A DNA stretch of 64,000 nucleotides from JBDHUW01 sp964642385. Its GTDB lineage: Bacteria > Patescibacteriota > Gracilibacteria > Absconditabacterales > Absconditicoccaceae. The stretch covers positions 124,001-188,000 of the forward strand of contig CAZXON010000002.1 of the NCBI GenBank assembly GCA_964642385.1, in the 5' to 3' direction. The notes under the pieces are model-generated. The model saw only the letters and a list, made by a program, of their open reading frames with translations. It made no database searches and was not told where the DNA came from. Both the position numbers and the translations under genes were made by a program. Shown one piece after another: positions 51,658 through 62,696 of the stretch (positions within the stretch are counted from its first letter, which is position 1; each line of letters begins with the position of its first letter).

Positions 51658-51747
51658 TTTCCTAGAATAATTACGTATGTCTTTAGTTGTTGACATTGTG
51701 TGTGGAATGTGTATAATTATTATACTTATTTTTTAACAAAACCTATT

Positions 51748-52314
51748 ATGGATTTGGATAAAAGCCCATTTTGGAGAGAAAACATAATTACAAATTGCGA
51801 TTCTAGTGGAATTGATTTGCCTCTTTTGGCAAAAGAATACAAAAGACTTTCTAAAAATACACAATCTACCCAAGAAGATCTTGCTGGTACTTTGGGTGAC
51901 CGTCTTTATATAAAGCTTCTTGAGGAACATATTAGAAAAGATGTGTGAAGGAGAATCAATGCTATAGATTTTTCTTCATTTCCAGTAGATAAACTTTTAA
52001 AGATTGCAGAAATATTGGATGATTCAGAACCCACTAATGACAAAAGCATGAATCTAAAGGAAGTATTGTTGTATGAAGAAAATTTAAAAACGCCATTAGA
52101 ACTATTAGACCTTTCTTCAAGGGCATATACATTTTTGCGCGCTGCTGATTTTGAAACTTTAGGAGATATTTATACTGTCTATACATCTGTGTGACGCGAT
52201 AAATTTCGTAAAAGGATATATAAATTTGGAGAAAAAAGTCTTGAAGAAGTTGAATCTATGCTTATCCAGAAATGACTATTAAAACAAGAAGATATAAAAA
52301 AAACAGGGGAGTAA
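51748..52314 (+). CDS. Protein with an RNA polymerase alpha-CTD-like domain
   Basis: A 188-residue protein. The N-terminal 110 residues are helical and unrecognised. The C-terminal 70 resemble the alpha subunit's C-terminal domain: TPLELLDLSSRAYTFLRAADFETLGDI, then FGEKSLEEVESMLIQKGL, the two helix-hairpin-helix-like blocks that bind DNA and activators. No alpha N-terminal dimer domain is present. It could be a regulator that docks to promoters, or another HhH protein. Two UGA glycines. A terminator overlaps its stop. Confidence 0.65.
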
Positions 52315-52330
52315 AGCCCTGTTTTTCGTA
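52301..52330 (+). terminator. Rho-independent terminator overlapping the stop codon
   Basis: AACAGGG and CCCTGTT form a stem around a loop that contains the TAA, and a T-run follows. Confidence 0.85.
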
Positions 52331-52346
52331 TTGGATATGATCTGTA

Positions 52347-54500
52347 TTATACTGCTTTCTTGAAGTTTAATCTGCCTTCTTTGTCTTTTTCCATAAGTTG
52401 AACTTTGATTGTATCACCAACTTTGTATGTTGAATGAATTTGTGATGCGCTTACCATTCAAGCTCCTAGATTTTTTGCGTGAAGAAGTCCAGAGCTGAAC
52501 TTGTTAATTGCTACAAATATTCCATAATCTTCTACACGAACTATTTTTGCATCGTATAAACCTCCAACCTCAGGACCGATAGCAATCATCATGATGATGC
52601 TTTTTGCTTTGTCGATCATCTCTTGGTCCTTTGATGTGATGAAGCATGTTCCATCGTCTTCAAAATCGATCTTTACGCCTGTTTCTTCTATGATTTCATC
52701 GATTGTTTCACCTCATTTTCCAATAACAACTTTTACTTTGTCAGATGGAACTTGGAATGAAATAATCTTCGGTGCATACTGAGAAAGATTTGCTCTCGGT
52801 GCTTCTAAAGTTTGCAACATGAACTCAAGAATTTCATTGCGACCACCGTTTGCTCTTCAAATCGTTTCATACACAAGATCAAGAGGCAATCATTTTATTT
52901 TTGTGTCTAATTGCATCGCCGTGATTCATTTTTTCGTACCTGCAACTTTGAAGTCCATATCTCCAGTAAAATCTTCCGTTCCCATGATATCGTTGAGAAT
53001 CTGATAACGCAATATTTTTCCATTTTCATCTTGTTCACTCATAAGCCCCATAGCTATACCACTTACTGGAGCTTTTAAAGGAACTCCACCATCCATCAAA
53101 GAAAGTGTAGATCCGCACACAGCTCACATAGAAGTAGAACCTCCAGATGAAGTGCATTCTGATACAACTCTTATCGTATATGGGAAAGTTAGTTTGTCTG
53201 GGATCATGCGTTCTAGTGCTTTTTCTGCTAATCTTCCATGACCGATCTCTCTACGATTCGTTCCTCTAGATGAATTTGGTTCGTTCGTAGAATATGGATT
53301 CATGTTGTAATGGTGAAGATAACGCTTTTCTTCATCGTCTTCTTCCATTGTATCTACTCTTTCCACATCACCAGGAGAACCTAGGGTAATTGTAGAAAGC
53401 ACCTGTGTATCTCATCTTCGGAACAATCCAGATCAGTGAACTCTTGGTAAGAGCCCAACTTCACAATACAATGGTCTAATATCCATCATTGTTCTATCAT
53501 CAATACGTTTTTGTTCGTGTATCACACGGTCGCGAATACGATGTTTGATTACTTGAAAAATAGCAAGTTTTATCTTTGCATCTGAGAACTCATCGTGTTG
53601 TTCCTCGGGTATCGTTCCATTTGCGAGTAGCTCTTTAACAGCTTTCATAGCTCACTTTTCGTATGTGTAATATAGGTCATTAAATGGTACTTTACTGTTT
53701 CCAGTCATTGCTTGAAACATCTCTGGTGTGATATATTTTTCTGTCCACTCCAAAAGCGCATCTGACGGTTTGTTGTATGATATTTCTTTGCCAGAGATCT
53801 CTGTCCCCGCAAGGAAATCACTTTGCGCCTTGTGAATTTTTTTCATTTCTTCTACTCCAAGACGGAATGCTTCATTTATAATCTCTTCACTTACTTCGTT
53901 TCCGTCGCATTCGATCATATTGATAATTTCATCAGCTCCTGCAATAAGCAAGTTAAGATCTCCAGTTTCTATCTGTTCTGCAGAAGGATTGATGATATAA
54001 TTCCCATCTTTGTATCCAACTCTCACCGCGCTTACTGGTCCATAAAAAGGGATACCAGCTTTTTGAATTGCTAACGATGAAGCAATAATACTTATCGCTC
54101 CAAGATCTTGTTCAAGATCAATAGCAAGTGGTGTGATTGTTACGACAGTATCGTTTATCATTCCTTTTGGAAACATCGGTCTCAGTGCACGATCTGTAAG
54201 TCTAGAGTAGAGGATTGCTTGATCAGAAGGTCTTCCTTCTCTTTTCTTAAATGATCAACCGCCGATCTTCCCAGCTGCTGAGTAACTTTCTCTAAAGTCC
54301 ACTGTTAAGGGTAGGAAATCTTTGTTCATATCGGGATCTTTTCTCATAACTGCTGTTACCAGAAATACGTTGTCGTCAAATCGAACTTGTACAGCACCAT
54401 CTGCTTGAGGTGCGATTTTACCAGTGGCGAACTTAACTGTGTGCTCTCCTCGTTGAAATGTTGTTACATGCTCTTGAGGGGTCCTTTTTGTGTAGGGCAT
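52347..54500 (-). CDS. pnp: Polyribonucleotide nucleotidyltransferase (PNPase)
   Basis: A 717-residue 3'-5' RNA-degrading enzyme. The two RNase PH domains are seen at about 15-230 and 330-560 (KIGGGSFKKREGRPSD; FRRGDTQVLSTITLG; SSGGSTSMGAVCGSTLSLMDGG; GTEDFTGDMDFKVAGT). A KH domain (DKVKVVIGKGGETIDEIIEETG) and an S1 domain (GGLYDAKIVRVEDYGIFVAI) follow. Glycines written UGA include IGGGSF, VHGSGLF and SMGAV. It is not adjacent to rpsO, its common partner. Confidence 0.97.
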
Positions 54501-54937
54501 CTATGTATATGGAAGAATTAAAGGTATTAATATGTATTTTTTTTTGAAATCAATTTCCGGCTAGTTTATCTACTTCCCGACTTCGTCGGGGTTGCCCGTC
54601 CTATTGAAGTATAAGTTGGAATCAACGACTTCGCGGGCATCTTGCTTCGCAAGAAGGGGATACTATCTATTTACCAAAAAAATGGTGATGTTGGTTATCA
54701 CACGCGCGAGAGGAATGTTTTCAAAAAGCAACTATATCTTGTTGTAGCGAAAAACGAGCAGTATGCAAGAGAAAATATTTAGTCTAGAGGATTATTAATT
54801 ATTAATTATGAATTATAAATAAAAAAGGATCATTAACCATTAACCATTAATCATTAAAAATTACTACATTTGATTTTTATAATCCAAAAAAAACTGTATC
54901 TCACAAATAGATACAGTTAGTTTGAGGGGGAGGGAGA
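54501..54937. other. Intergenic region with hairpin repeat and AT-rich direct repeats
   Basis: The pnp promoter should lie near 54501-54560. At 54575-54655 is a family-3 repeat: CCCGAC/GTCGGG, then GCCCGTCCTATTG and CGGGC arms. From about 54795 to 54870 there are direct repeats of the type ATTAACCATT. No ORF of substance. Confidence 0.65.
54886..54918 (-). terminator. Terminator of the 100-aa membrane protein gene
   Basis: AACTGTATC and GATACAGTT form a nine-pair stem, and a run of As on the plus strand gives a U-run on minus-strand RNA. Confidence 0.8.
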
Positions 54938-55240
54938 TTATTTTTTTTGATTTTTTTCACGTATTATTTCTTCCATTTCATTTAGGTAGAAAATTTTTGT
55001 GTTCTGAATTATAAATAATACTCCCGAAATGATTGAAATGACATTTAGCAAAGATATGAGAACTAACCACCATCCTGCTAGATTCATAACATTCTTCATT
55101 AACACCGCCAGCAAAATGCTGATGATAAGAATTACAAATGTTTTTTTTCTGTCACTTTTTATTGATGGAATTTCTTCCAAATTTTTTTTAATTTTGTTTT
55201 CAATTTCCATCTCAATATTTTTTTTTTGTTCTGTTTCCAT
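54938..55240 (-). CDS. Small membrane protein
   Basis: A 100-residue protein with two transmembrane helices (TFVILIISILLAVLM and WWLVLISLLNVISIISGVLFII) between charged, Lys/Glu-rich ends. Function unknown. It has no UGA glycine and only two glycines. It is divergent from the lytic transglycosylase and has its own terminator. Confidence 0.65.
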   Translation of the reverse strand: METEQKKNIEMEIENKIKKNLEEIPSIKSDRKKTFVILIISILLAVLMKNVMNLAGWWLVLISLLNVISIISGVLFIIQNTKIFYLNEMEEIIREKNQKK

Positions 55241-55414
55241 TGTATTTATTTTTTTGTTTGAAAATATATTTATTTACATATGACCTATTTTATCTATTTT
55301 TTATGTAATGTCAATCAAAAAATCGCCTATAAAAATGGGTATTATATTCACTTTTCGCAAAAAACTCCACAAAGATTATACTTATAGTATGATTTATTTG
55401 TTTCACGATAGAAA

Positions 55415-56245
55415 ATGGTAGCTGATGCACTAGATACAAAACCCCCGATTTCCCAGCTTCCTAAAACCGATATTGAACGTCCTTGATTTCTTGACTGATT
55501 AAGTGACTTTTTTGGATCAATGAAAGAAAAATTTAGATTAGTTTTGGAAAGTGTCAAAAAATTATTTTGAATTGAATTGAAAGTTCTTGAAAATGATGTG
55601 AAAAAATCACAACAAAAAGAGACCAATGTAGATATGTTATCACAAAATGATTTAGATGCTCTTATGCTTTATCTATCACATCAACAAGGTCCCTCATGAA
55701 TACAACAGATTGTTCGTTTCGTGGAGACTGGACAACGCCCAGGCCAAAACATCTATCATAATATGGCAAACAATGTACATATAGCTACATATAATAAACA
55801 ATTTGGAACAAGATGTGCAACAGTTGCTGATGTAGAAAAAATAATTACTCCCACAAACTTTTTATTATATTGGAAAAAGGTGTATATTAACAAACAAAAA
55901 GAATATGCCAATAGAAGGGAATATGATAAATATATTATCCCCTTATCCAAAAAATATGGAGTAAATTCTGATACGGTTAGAACTTTTATTTGAATAGAAT
56001 CTGAATTTAAACCAACCGCATGAAGTTGAAAGACTTATGTGTGATTGATGCAAATATCTCCTGAAATTGCTAAATCATACGGATTTTCGCCAAATGATCG
56101 TTTAGATCCAGCCAAAAATATAGAAATGGGAATTAGGTATATGGTAGATAATTCTCGCTTATTTTTTGCCTCTATACAAAAAACAAAAACATACGCGGTG
56201 CTTAAACAAGCGCAACCACAAAGCAACGAGAAAAATTTAGCGTAG
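55415..56245 (+). CDS. Lytic transglycosylase-like protein (SLT)
   Basis: A 276-residue protein. The last 90 residues match SLT lysozyme-like enzymes: VRTFIGIESEFKPTAGSGKTYVGLMQISPEIAKSYG with the catalytic Glu in IESEF, then DPAKNIEMGIRYM. It cleaves peptidoglycan. The N-terminal half is charged and unrecognised and has no classical signal peptide, so export may be non-classical. Many UGA glycines. The known lifestyle of the group as attached predators or epibionts makes host cell-wall lysis possible, but that is inference. Confidence 0.85.
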
Positions 56246-56255
56246 TTTCCCCCGC

Positions 56256-57128
56256 TTATTTCAAAGCGCCTTTCACAATCCTTATGTTGAAGTGAAAGGT
56301 TTTTATTTCTTCGAATTCTATATGATTTCAGAATTCTTTGCGGAGGAAATCTACTTGTCGTGTCATCATTTCTAGAAACATTGTTATCGTGAGCTTGCTG
56401 TGTAAGATTTGCGCAAACATCTCTCTATACCAATCGAGTCAATCGTTTCATCACACAAAAGCAGCGCGCGGCTCTCGCTTTCTTACATTGTCTTCGGTTT
56501 GTGTATCAAATGTTTCATCTGGTATGTAGGGCAAATTTGCGACAAGTATAATATTTTTCTGGGCAAAAATATTTTTGTATGCTTCATCTTCCAAGAATGC
56601 AACAAGGTTCGATTGAATAAGCGCTGGTTGCGGTTGGAGATTCGGCGCATATTGTTGTGCATTTTCTCACGCAAGCGAGAGCGTCTCTGGATAGTATTCT
56701 GTTAGATATGCAGATGCAAAAAATCATGGATTTTCTAAAAGAACAGAAAGACCAAGTACGCCACAACCAGTTCAGACATCTATAAGAATATTTTTTTTTG
56801 TCTCGGTAGATGTTGCGAGCGCTGTGATATGCTCGTTTACTCCCTGTATCATATATTCTGTTTCCGGACGTGGGATGAGACAACGCCCATCTACTTTGAA
56901 TTTTCTTTGAAAAAATTCGACAAATCACAAGATAAACTCCAATGGTTTTTTATCTTTTGTGTACGCGTTGTATCATGCAATAATTGATTCATATTGGTCC
57001 TTGGAAACCTCTTTTTCGTATGATGTGAATATCTCTTCTTTTCTGATGCCACAATAATGACACAAGAGTTTTTCTAATATTTTTTTCTGTTGTAGGGAAG
57101 GATCGGATAGAATGTTTCGGATTGTCAT
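56256..57128 (-). CDS. prmC: Peptide chain release factor N5-glutamine methyltransferase
   Basis: A 290-residue enzyme that methylates the GGQ glutamine of release factors. The SAM site is ILIDVGTGCGVLGLSVLLE and the substrate motif is VANLPYIPDETF, a NPPY variant in which the second residue is Leu. The N-terminal helical domain ends in LIPRPETEYM. The variant NLPY is unusual for class members that act on Gln, though related changes occur. UGA glycines are frequent. In a code-25 cell RF2 should be missing, so RF1 is the likely substrate. Confidence 0.88.
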
Positions 57129-57203
57129 GGCCAAATAGATAGAGTAAACAATGGTTTTAGTATAGATAAATCATATAAAAAAGATAGATAAAATGGCGTT
57201 TTT

Positions 57204-57232
57204 TTGACAAAATCTAGAATTTTGAGTATACT
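57204..57232 (+). promoter_or_regulatory. Consensus promoter giving a leaderless transcript
   Basis: TTGACA (57204-57209), a 17-bp spacer and TATACT (57227-57232) form a near-ideal sigma70 promoter. The ATG of the next gene begins seven bases after the -10, where transcription should start, so the message is probably leaderless. Confidence 0.8.
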
Positions 57233-57238
57233 ATGTAT

Positions 57239-58699
57239 ATGGATATTAAATTATGAGATATAGTTAAACAACCTGTGATTCAGAATCCTCAAGAGTTTCA
57301 AGTCTTTTTGAATCGAATAGAATCATTGGATAGAAATATCTCAATAAGACCTATTTCAAGAGAATTTTATGAATATAAACATCAAGAATGAGAGGATATC
57401 TTAGAGCAGTATATACGTGCCGGTGATAAATCTTTAGAATATACGGTATATATACCATATGATTTTGCTTATGGAGACATAGTATATATTGTTGATTTGA
57501 TAACAAAAAAACTTGGCACAAAAGAATATTTCACTAATAACTGGTTTGCAAGCAGAATAAAAACACAACTAGCTCATATATTTGGCAAGAATTGAATTTC
57601 TCCAGAAGAAACTACACATATACAAGCGACATATCATATATCAGATGAGACAGTTAAGCGTATTCTAAAAGCGCCGATATCTTTACGTGAGATGAAAAAC
57701 ATAACTGGTAAGATAGATAAAATAGAAGCATTAAAAAATACTGCTAGAATATGACTAGATTCAATATTTCTTGATAAATGAAAACAAGCATTAGGTGATT
57801 TTATGATGACATTCACAAAAGATGATTATGATATTTTACCCTCTTGAGTAAAAGACAATGTAAAAAAGAAATACTGAGTCAATAGTGATGAAGAAGTGAA
57901 AAATTATTTAAATGACATCGAAGAAAACTTATGGAACAAAATAGAGAAAGAGTATAAAAAACAAAAATCATTGTGAGAGGGAAATCTTCAAAAAAATATA
58001 GTTGATATAATAGCCATTGAAGTGCAGAAATTTCCACGACAAGAATGAAATATTGATGATCTGACAAATCTTCTAAAAAATAAAGATACACAATGTTTGA
58101 TGAAATGTTTTTTATCACATATATTATTATCAAGATTGTGAATTAAACATACAGTTTTTACTACAGAGCAGCATATTCAATTAATAGTATATTTGTGAGA
58201 AGAGACTCTCTTGTTAGACACTACAAATAATGAACCCATTCTAAAGATTGGTAAGAAGGCAAATAGTCTCATCTATTTTAACGCCACTGAGATAGAAATA
58301 CCATTTGTCGTTTTCGGAATTCCTCTAAATTATGATAATTATACAGGATATGAAAAAGAAACGAATATCTGATTATTGTGTTCACTATATAATAATAAAG
58401 CTGTTAATGCTAAAAATAGTAGATACTATGATCTTGCAATAGAATTAAGTCCTGATGATAGGTCCTTATACTTTAATAGAGCGGTATTTTATTTAAATAC
58501 TGATAATATAAAAAAAACTAGAGATGATCTCGAAAAAGCTAGAAATGATATAGAAAAATATGTTTCATTGCATTCAAAGGAAATGCAAAGCAATAAAGAC
58601 ATTGTTGATCTATATAAATCACTTGCATGAAAATATATTTTACTACAACAACATGAAAAAGCTTTAGAGGTTCTCCAGGAATTGGATAAACTTTTATAA
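57239..58699 (+). CDS. Transglutaminase-like/TPR protein
   Basis: A 486-residue protein. Residues of about 280-350 could be a transglutaminase-like cysteine-peptidase core: Cys in QCLMKCFLSHILLSRLGI, His in EQHIQLIVYLG and Asp in LLLDTTN, in the usual order. TPR-like helices follow (AIELSPDDRSLYFNRAVFYLN; EKALEVLQELDKLL). The N-terminal region is helical and unrecognised. The layout recalls SirB1-like proteins. UGA is the sixth codon. Its promoter lies immediately before the ATG. Confidence 0.65.
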
Positions 58700-58775
58700 T
58701 ACTATATGTGGATTAAGATACAAATAGACCGTATAATCTCTTTCCTTTCTTTGAAAAAATCATATATATTCTCGT

Positions 58776-60584
58776 ATGCCATTTCAAATTACGGATTTTT
58801 CGGCAATTCCAAATAAAGCATGAGTGTATCTTTTCTACTGAGTAAAAGATGATATTTTGTATATTGGAAAAGCAAAAAATCTGAAAAATCGTGTAAAACA
58901 ATACTTTGCGCCTTGATCTGTCTGGAAGCAAGAAATGCTTGAAAAAGCTATTAAGCTTGATTTTATGCTTGTCACTACGGAAAGTGAGGCATTGTACTTG
59001 GAAGACAATCTTATAAAAAAGCATAAACCAGTTTACAACTCTTTGTTGAAGGCAGACAATAGTTATGTGTATATCAAGATTACCAAATGACCGTTTCCAC
59101 TTCTGTTTGTTACCAGGACCAGAAAAAACGATGGAAGTATCTACCTTGGTCCAAAACGTTACACTCGTGAACTAACCAAGCTTTTGCATTATCTTAGACA
59201 AGTATTTCATTATAGAACGTGTACACCTACTATTTTCGCAAAAGGGAAACTGTGTGGAGATTATCATTTTGGGATGTGCGAATGATGGTGCGTCTATGAA
59301 AAATGGTATAAAAATCTGGAAGAAAAAAAATCATCAAAAATTTTACCAATTGAAAACGTGTCTTTTGCTCCGCAATATACGTATGATGAAGCAATTTTGA
59401 AAAACAAAAAAATGGTTCGTTTATTGGTCGATTTTTTCTCAGGCAAAACTAGCTCTATAGAAAATCAACTTTTAGATGAGATAAAAATTGCAGTTGACCA
59501 AGAACGTTTTGAGTACGCTGCTACACTTAGAGATGTGTTTCATGGTATCAAATTATTCACGGAAAAACAACATGTTGTATTAGATACGAATATTACCTGA
59601 CAAATCATGAAGGTAAGAACTATGGAATGATGGTATGTCTTGTCAGTAGCAAATATTTTTGAAGGCAAGATTATTGATGTGCTTCGTTTTAAATATCACA
59701 CGAGCGATACGCAGATAGAAGATTTGATTTCTGATTTTTCAAGTGAATACGGTTCATGCCTGATTTCACAGCCCAATGGGAAATTTTTGGAAATATCAAA
59801 CGGTATGTCAGAAATTGGAAAATCTTTTTTGTGTATAAGCACATCATTGAAAAAAACGTCCAAAAAAATTCTTGGAGAGATTGAAATTCTGTTAGATAGA
59901 TTTATCGATGGATATATTGCATCATCAACCTTCCAAAAAGAAAATATTATGAGTGACCTGTTAGGATGATTACAAGCAAGATATGCCTTTCCTAGATTTC
60001 CATATATTATCGAATGCGCTGATATATCTCATCTTTCTGGTGGGCGGACTTCCTGAGCGGTTGTCTCAATGAAAGAGTGATTGCTCAACAAAAAATGATA
60101 TAGAAGATTTAAGATTTGAAAGTGAGTAGAGGGAACAAATGATTGAATACAACAAGCGCAACCAATAACAGCATCGGATGACTATGCTGCATTACGTGAC
60201 GTAATCAGAAGAAGATTTTCTTGAGTTGACCTTAGCACAAGTTATATCCCTGATGTATTTGTTTTGGATGGGTGAAAAGGGCAGTTAGATATTATCAAAC
60301 AGCTCTATCAGGAAGAAGAACGATTTGTATCAGTGTTCGAGCGTATTCATTTTTGTGCATTGGGAAAATGATCAGCAAGAAAAAGATCTGCTAAGAGCGC
60401 TTGAGAAAAAGAATGTGTGTATTGGTTTGAAAACAACTGGACAATCATCCAAAAAGAAATAGAGTACGATGATGTAGACCGTCTGTTGCTTTTGGTTCGT
60501 GATGAAGCCCATAGGTTCTCTAACGCATATAGAAAAAAACAAATGAGTATGGAGTTTACAAACAAAAAAACTTTAAAAAAATAA
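58776..60584 (+). CDS. uvrC: Excinuclease ABC subunit C
   Basis: A 602-residue nucleotide-excision repair nuclease. The GIY-YIG domain is AGVYLFYGVKDDILYIGKAKNL near residues 15-36. UVR motif (QERFEYAATLRD) at about 245-260 and the RNase H-like domain (IECADISHLSGGRTSGAVV, FVLDGGKGQLDIIKQL) follow. UGA glycines occur in GIY-YIG, SGGRTSG and DGGKGQ. The last helix-hairpin-helix domain seems to be absent or short. It is followed after 8 bp by the phosphate transporter. Confidence 0.96.
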
Positions 60585-60592
60585 TTTATTCT

Positions 60593-61663
60593 ATGCCAAC
60601 TGTTCTGATTGTACTTATTGTTATTTTGTGTTTATACGCGTTGCTATTTGAATTTAGCAATGGTTTTCACGATACTGCAAATGCTGTTGCAACCGTAATT
60701 TACACACGTGCATTAAAACCAAGAATCGCTGTGCTACGATCTTGATTGCGAAATATGATAGGCGTACTTGTGTGATGATTGACTGTCGCATATAGTATAT
60801 CGCACCTTTTTCCTTTGGATGCACTTATCCAAAGTTCAGTTCTCGTTAAAACAGCGTTTTTTCTTGCGATATTACTTTCAGCGTTATTATGGAATTTATA
60901 TACCCGATGGAGAGCTATTCCTTGTTCAAGCATGCATGCGTTGGTCGGCTCTGTGATTGGCGTGAGTGTGGGATATGCGTTTTTCTCAGGTTTTTCGTTG
61001 GCAACAATACCATGGGAAAAGTTGCAAGATGTCGGTCTTTCTCTTCTTATTTCGCCATTACTTGGTTTCGCTGTTTCAATGTTTGCGGTAGTATCTATCA
61101 AATATCGGTTTTCTCGTACAAAATTATTTCATCATACCGCTACGAGTGAAACGCCACCATGGAAAATTAGAGCAACGCTGATAAGCACCTGTACAGCAGT
61201 TAGTTTCGCACATGGATCAAACGATTGACAAAAAGGAGTTTGAATCCTGATGGCAATCCTCATTGTATTTTTACCGACGATATATTCTTTTTCAAATGTC
61301 CCATTTTGGGTTGTCGGAACAGTCGGATGAGTACTTGGACTTTGAACTATTGTGGGGCGAAAAAAAATTGTTGAAACGTTGGGAACCAAAATTGGAAAGC
61401 ATCCAATGACATACGGAGAATGAGCCGTTGCGGAAATGGTGACAGCTTTAACGATAGTTTTCTCTTCTTTTTTCGGATTACCTGTTAGCACAACACACGT
61501 GCTTTCATCATGAGTTGCTTGAACGATGGCTGCGACATGATGAATGAAAAACTTGCAAATGGAAACAGTTAAATCTATCGGAATTGCATGGATTATAACG
61601 CTCCCAATTACTATCATGATGTGATTTATATTGTACTCATTGGCTAGTCGATATATGTGATAG
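60593..61663 (+). CDS. pit: PiT-family inorganic phosphate transporter
   Basis: A 356-residue membrane protein with about ten helices. The family signatures are FSNGFHDTANAVATVI near the N-terminus and SFAHGSNDGQKGVGIL in the second half; IPCSSMHALVGS and LPVSTTHVLSSGVAG are the matching inner repeats. It takes up phosphate with a cation. Many of its glycines are UGA. It lies 8 bp after uvrC, so the two are co-transcribed. Confidence 0.94.
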
Positions 61664-61732
61664 TCGAAACACTATTTTTTTTGAGTATGCGTTGTCTTTT
61701 TCTAGTAGTTTATATATCTTTTCTACCATATG

Positions 61733-61760
61733 TTGACATCCTTTGTCAAATACGTATCAT
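61733..61760 (+). promoter_or_regulatory. Sigma70-type promoter for the gene at 61803
   Basis: TTGACA at 61733-61738 and TATCAT at 61755-61760 are separated by 16 bp, with an A-rich leader to the ATG. The layout matches the promoters at 20835 and 22459. Confidence 0.65.
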
Positions 61761-61802
61761 CCAATCTCGAAATTACTAAAACAAAAAAAAATAAATAAGA
61801 AA

Positions 61803-62321
61803 ATGGAACAAGAAAAATTAATTAACCTTTTGTTGGGTAAAGAATTGTCAGATAGGCAATTAGATGCAATTCTCAAAAAAGGAATGGGATGTGGAAAAGT
61901 TCATCCTGAAAAAAATTGCACACATGATGGCTGGGGAGTAATAGAAAATCTTTTTGCGCCCACCTATCTAAATCTATCAACTGTTTTATCCTATATTCTT
62001 TTAGGTGGTATAACGATAATTTGTTTTTCCTGCTTTATCGTTGCATCTCAAAAAGAAGAAACGCTTTTTTTGATACTAGCATTCTCGCTATTATTATTAG
62101 TAATTTATCTATTTACTAAAGAAGATCGTGCCAAGTATGCGCTTATGAAAAAGCGACTAAAAGCGCTTGAGACTCAAAATGCGAATGCTCTTCGCGAAAA
62201 ATGGGAAAGTCGGTATGAGAGCATCCATGGAGAAAAACCGAAGTTTTGAAAAAATCTAAAAAATGAAAGCGATGCTTTTTTGGCTCGCTTTTTTTGTTTC
62301 TTTGATTCGCGCAATACCTAG
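61803..62321 (+). CDS. Small membrane protein with a doubtful C-terminus
   Basis: Up to the UGA at 62247 this is a 148-residue protein with two transmembrane helices (VLSYILLGGITIICFSCFIV; LFLILAFSLLLLVIYLF) and a charged, Lys/Glu-rich tail ending HGEKPKF. All nine glycines before it are GGN. Read in code 25, the UGA is glycine and 23 more residues follow to a TAG at 62319, through the hairpin at 62262-62300. The UGA may therefore be a leftover stop of a standard-code gene, or the extension may be real. An upstream TTG at 61743 is an alternative start. Confidence 0.6.
62262..62300 (+). terminator. Terminator-like hairpin inside the code-25 extension
   Basis: AAGCGA and TCGCTT form a stem, with a T-run after it, directly following the UGA at 62247. 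Confidence 0.65.
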
Positions 62322-62324
62322 TTT

Positions 62325-62353
62325 TTGTTGAAAAAGAGGAGAGAAAGTATACT
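62325..62353 (+). promoter_or_regulatory. Promoter upstream of the 101-aa gene
   Basis: TTGTTG (62325-62330), a 17-bp spacer and TATACT (62348-62353) precede a clear Shine-Dalgarno sequence (GGAGGG, 62381-62386). Confidence 0.6.
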
Positions 62354-62390
62354 ATTACTAATAGTTTTATTTACTTATCTGGAGGGAAAG

Positions 62391-62696
62391 ATGGAGCACC
62401 CAAATATATTATATAGAGAGAAGCTTTCAAAAGCTTGTGAAAATGCTAGAAAACAGTCGCAAGAACTTCTTGATTTGTTGGTGCAAGCAAGTGAAAAACA
62501 TGTTTTTACGGATGGAGTACTTGCTCATTGAGTAAGAGCCTGGGAATCCTTCAATAGTGTTATTAGGGAGGTGGAAAGAGTAAATAGTTCTACATATACT
62601 CCTGATAACAGGAGAAATTTGGTGGATGCTACAAGTTCTATAAAATGTGTAATAGATGCTTTACACTCATCGTTAGCAAAACATAATGGGGGATAA
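62391..62696 (+). CDS. Hypothetical protein upstream of sufB
   Basis: A 101-residue helical protein (EKLSKACENARKQSQELLDLLVQAS). Unrecognised. One UGA glycine (LAHGVRA). A strong GGAGGG lies five bases before the ATG, one of the few good ribosome-binding sites in the window. Its 3' end overlaps the sufB start by 11 bp, so the two are probably translationally coupled. A Fe-S role is inferred only from that coupling. Confidence 0.65.

Noticed and set aside
55415..56245. Phage endolysin
   Set aside because: No holin, capsid, terminase or other phage gene is near; the SLT domain is common in cellular proteins.
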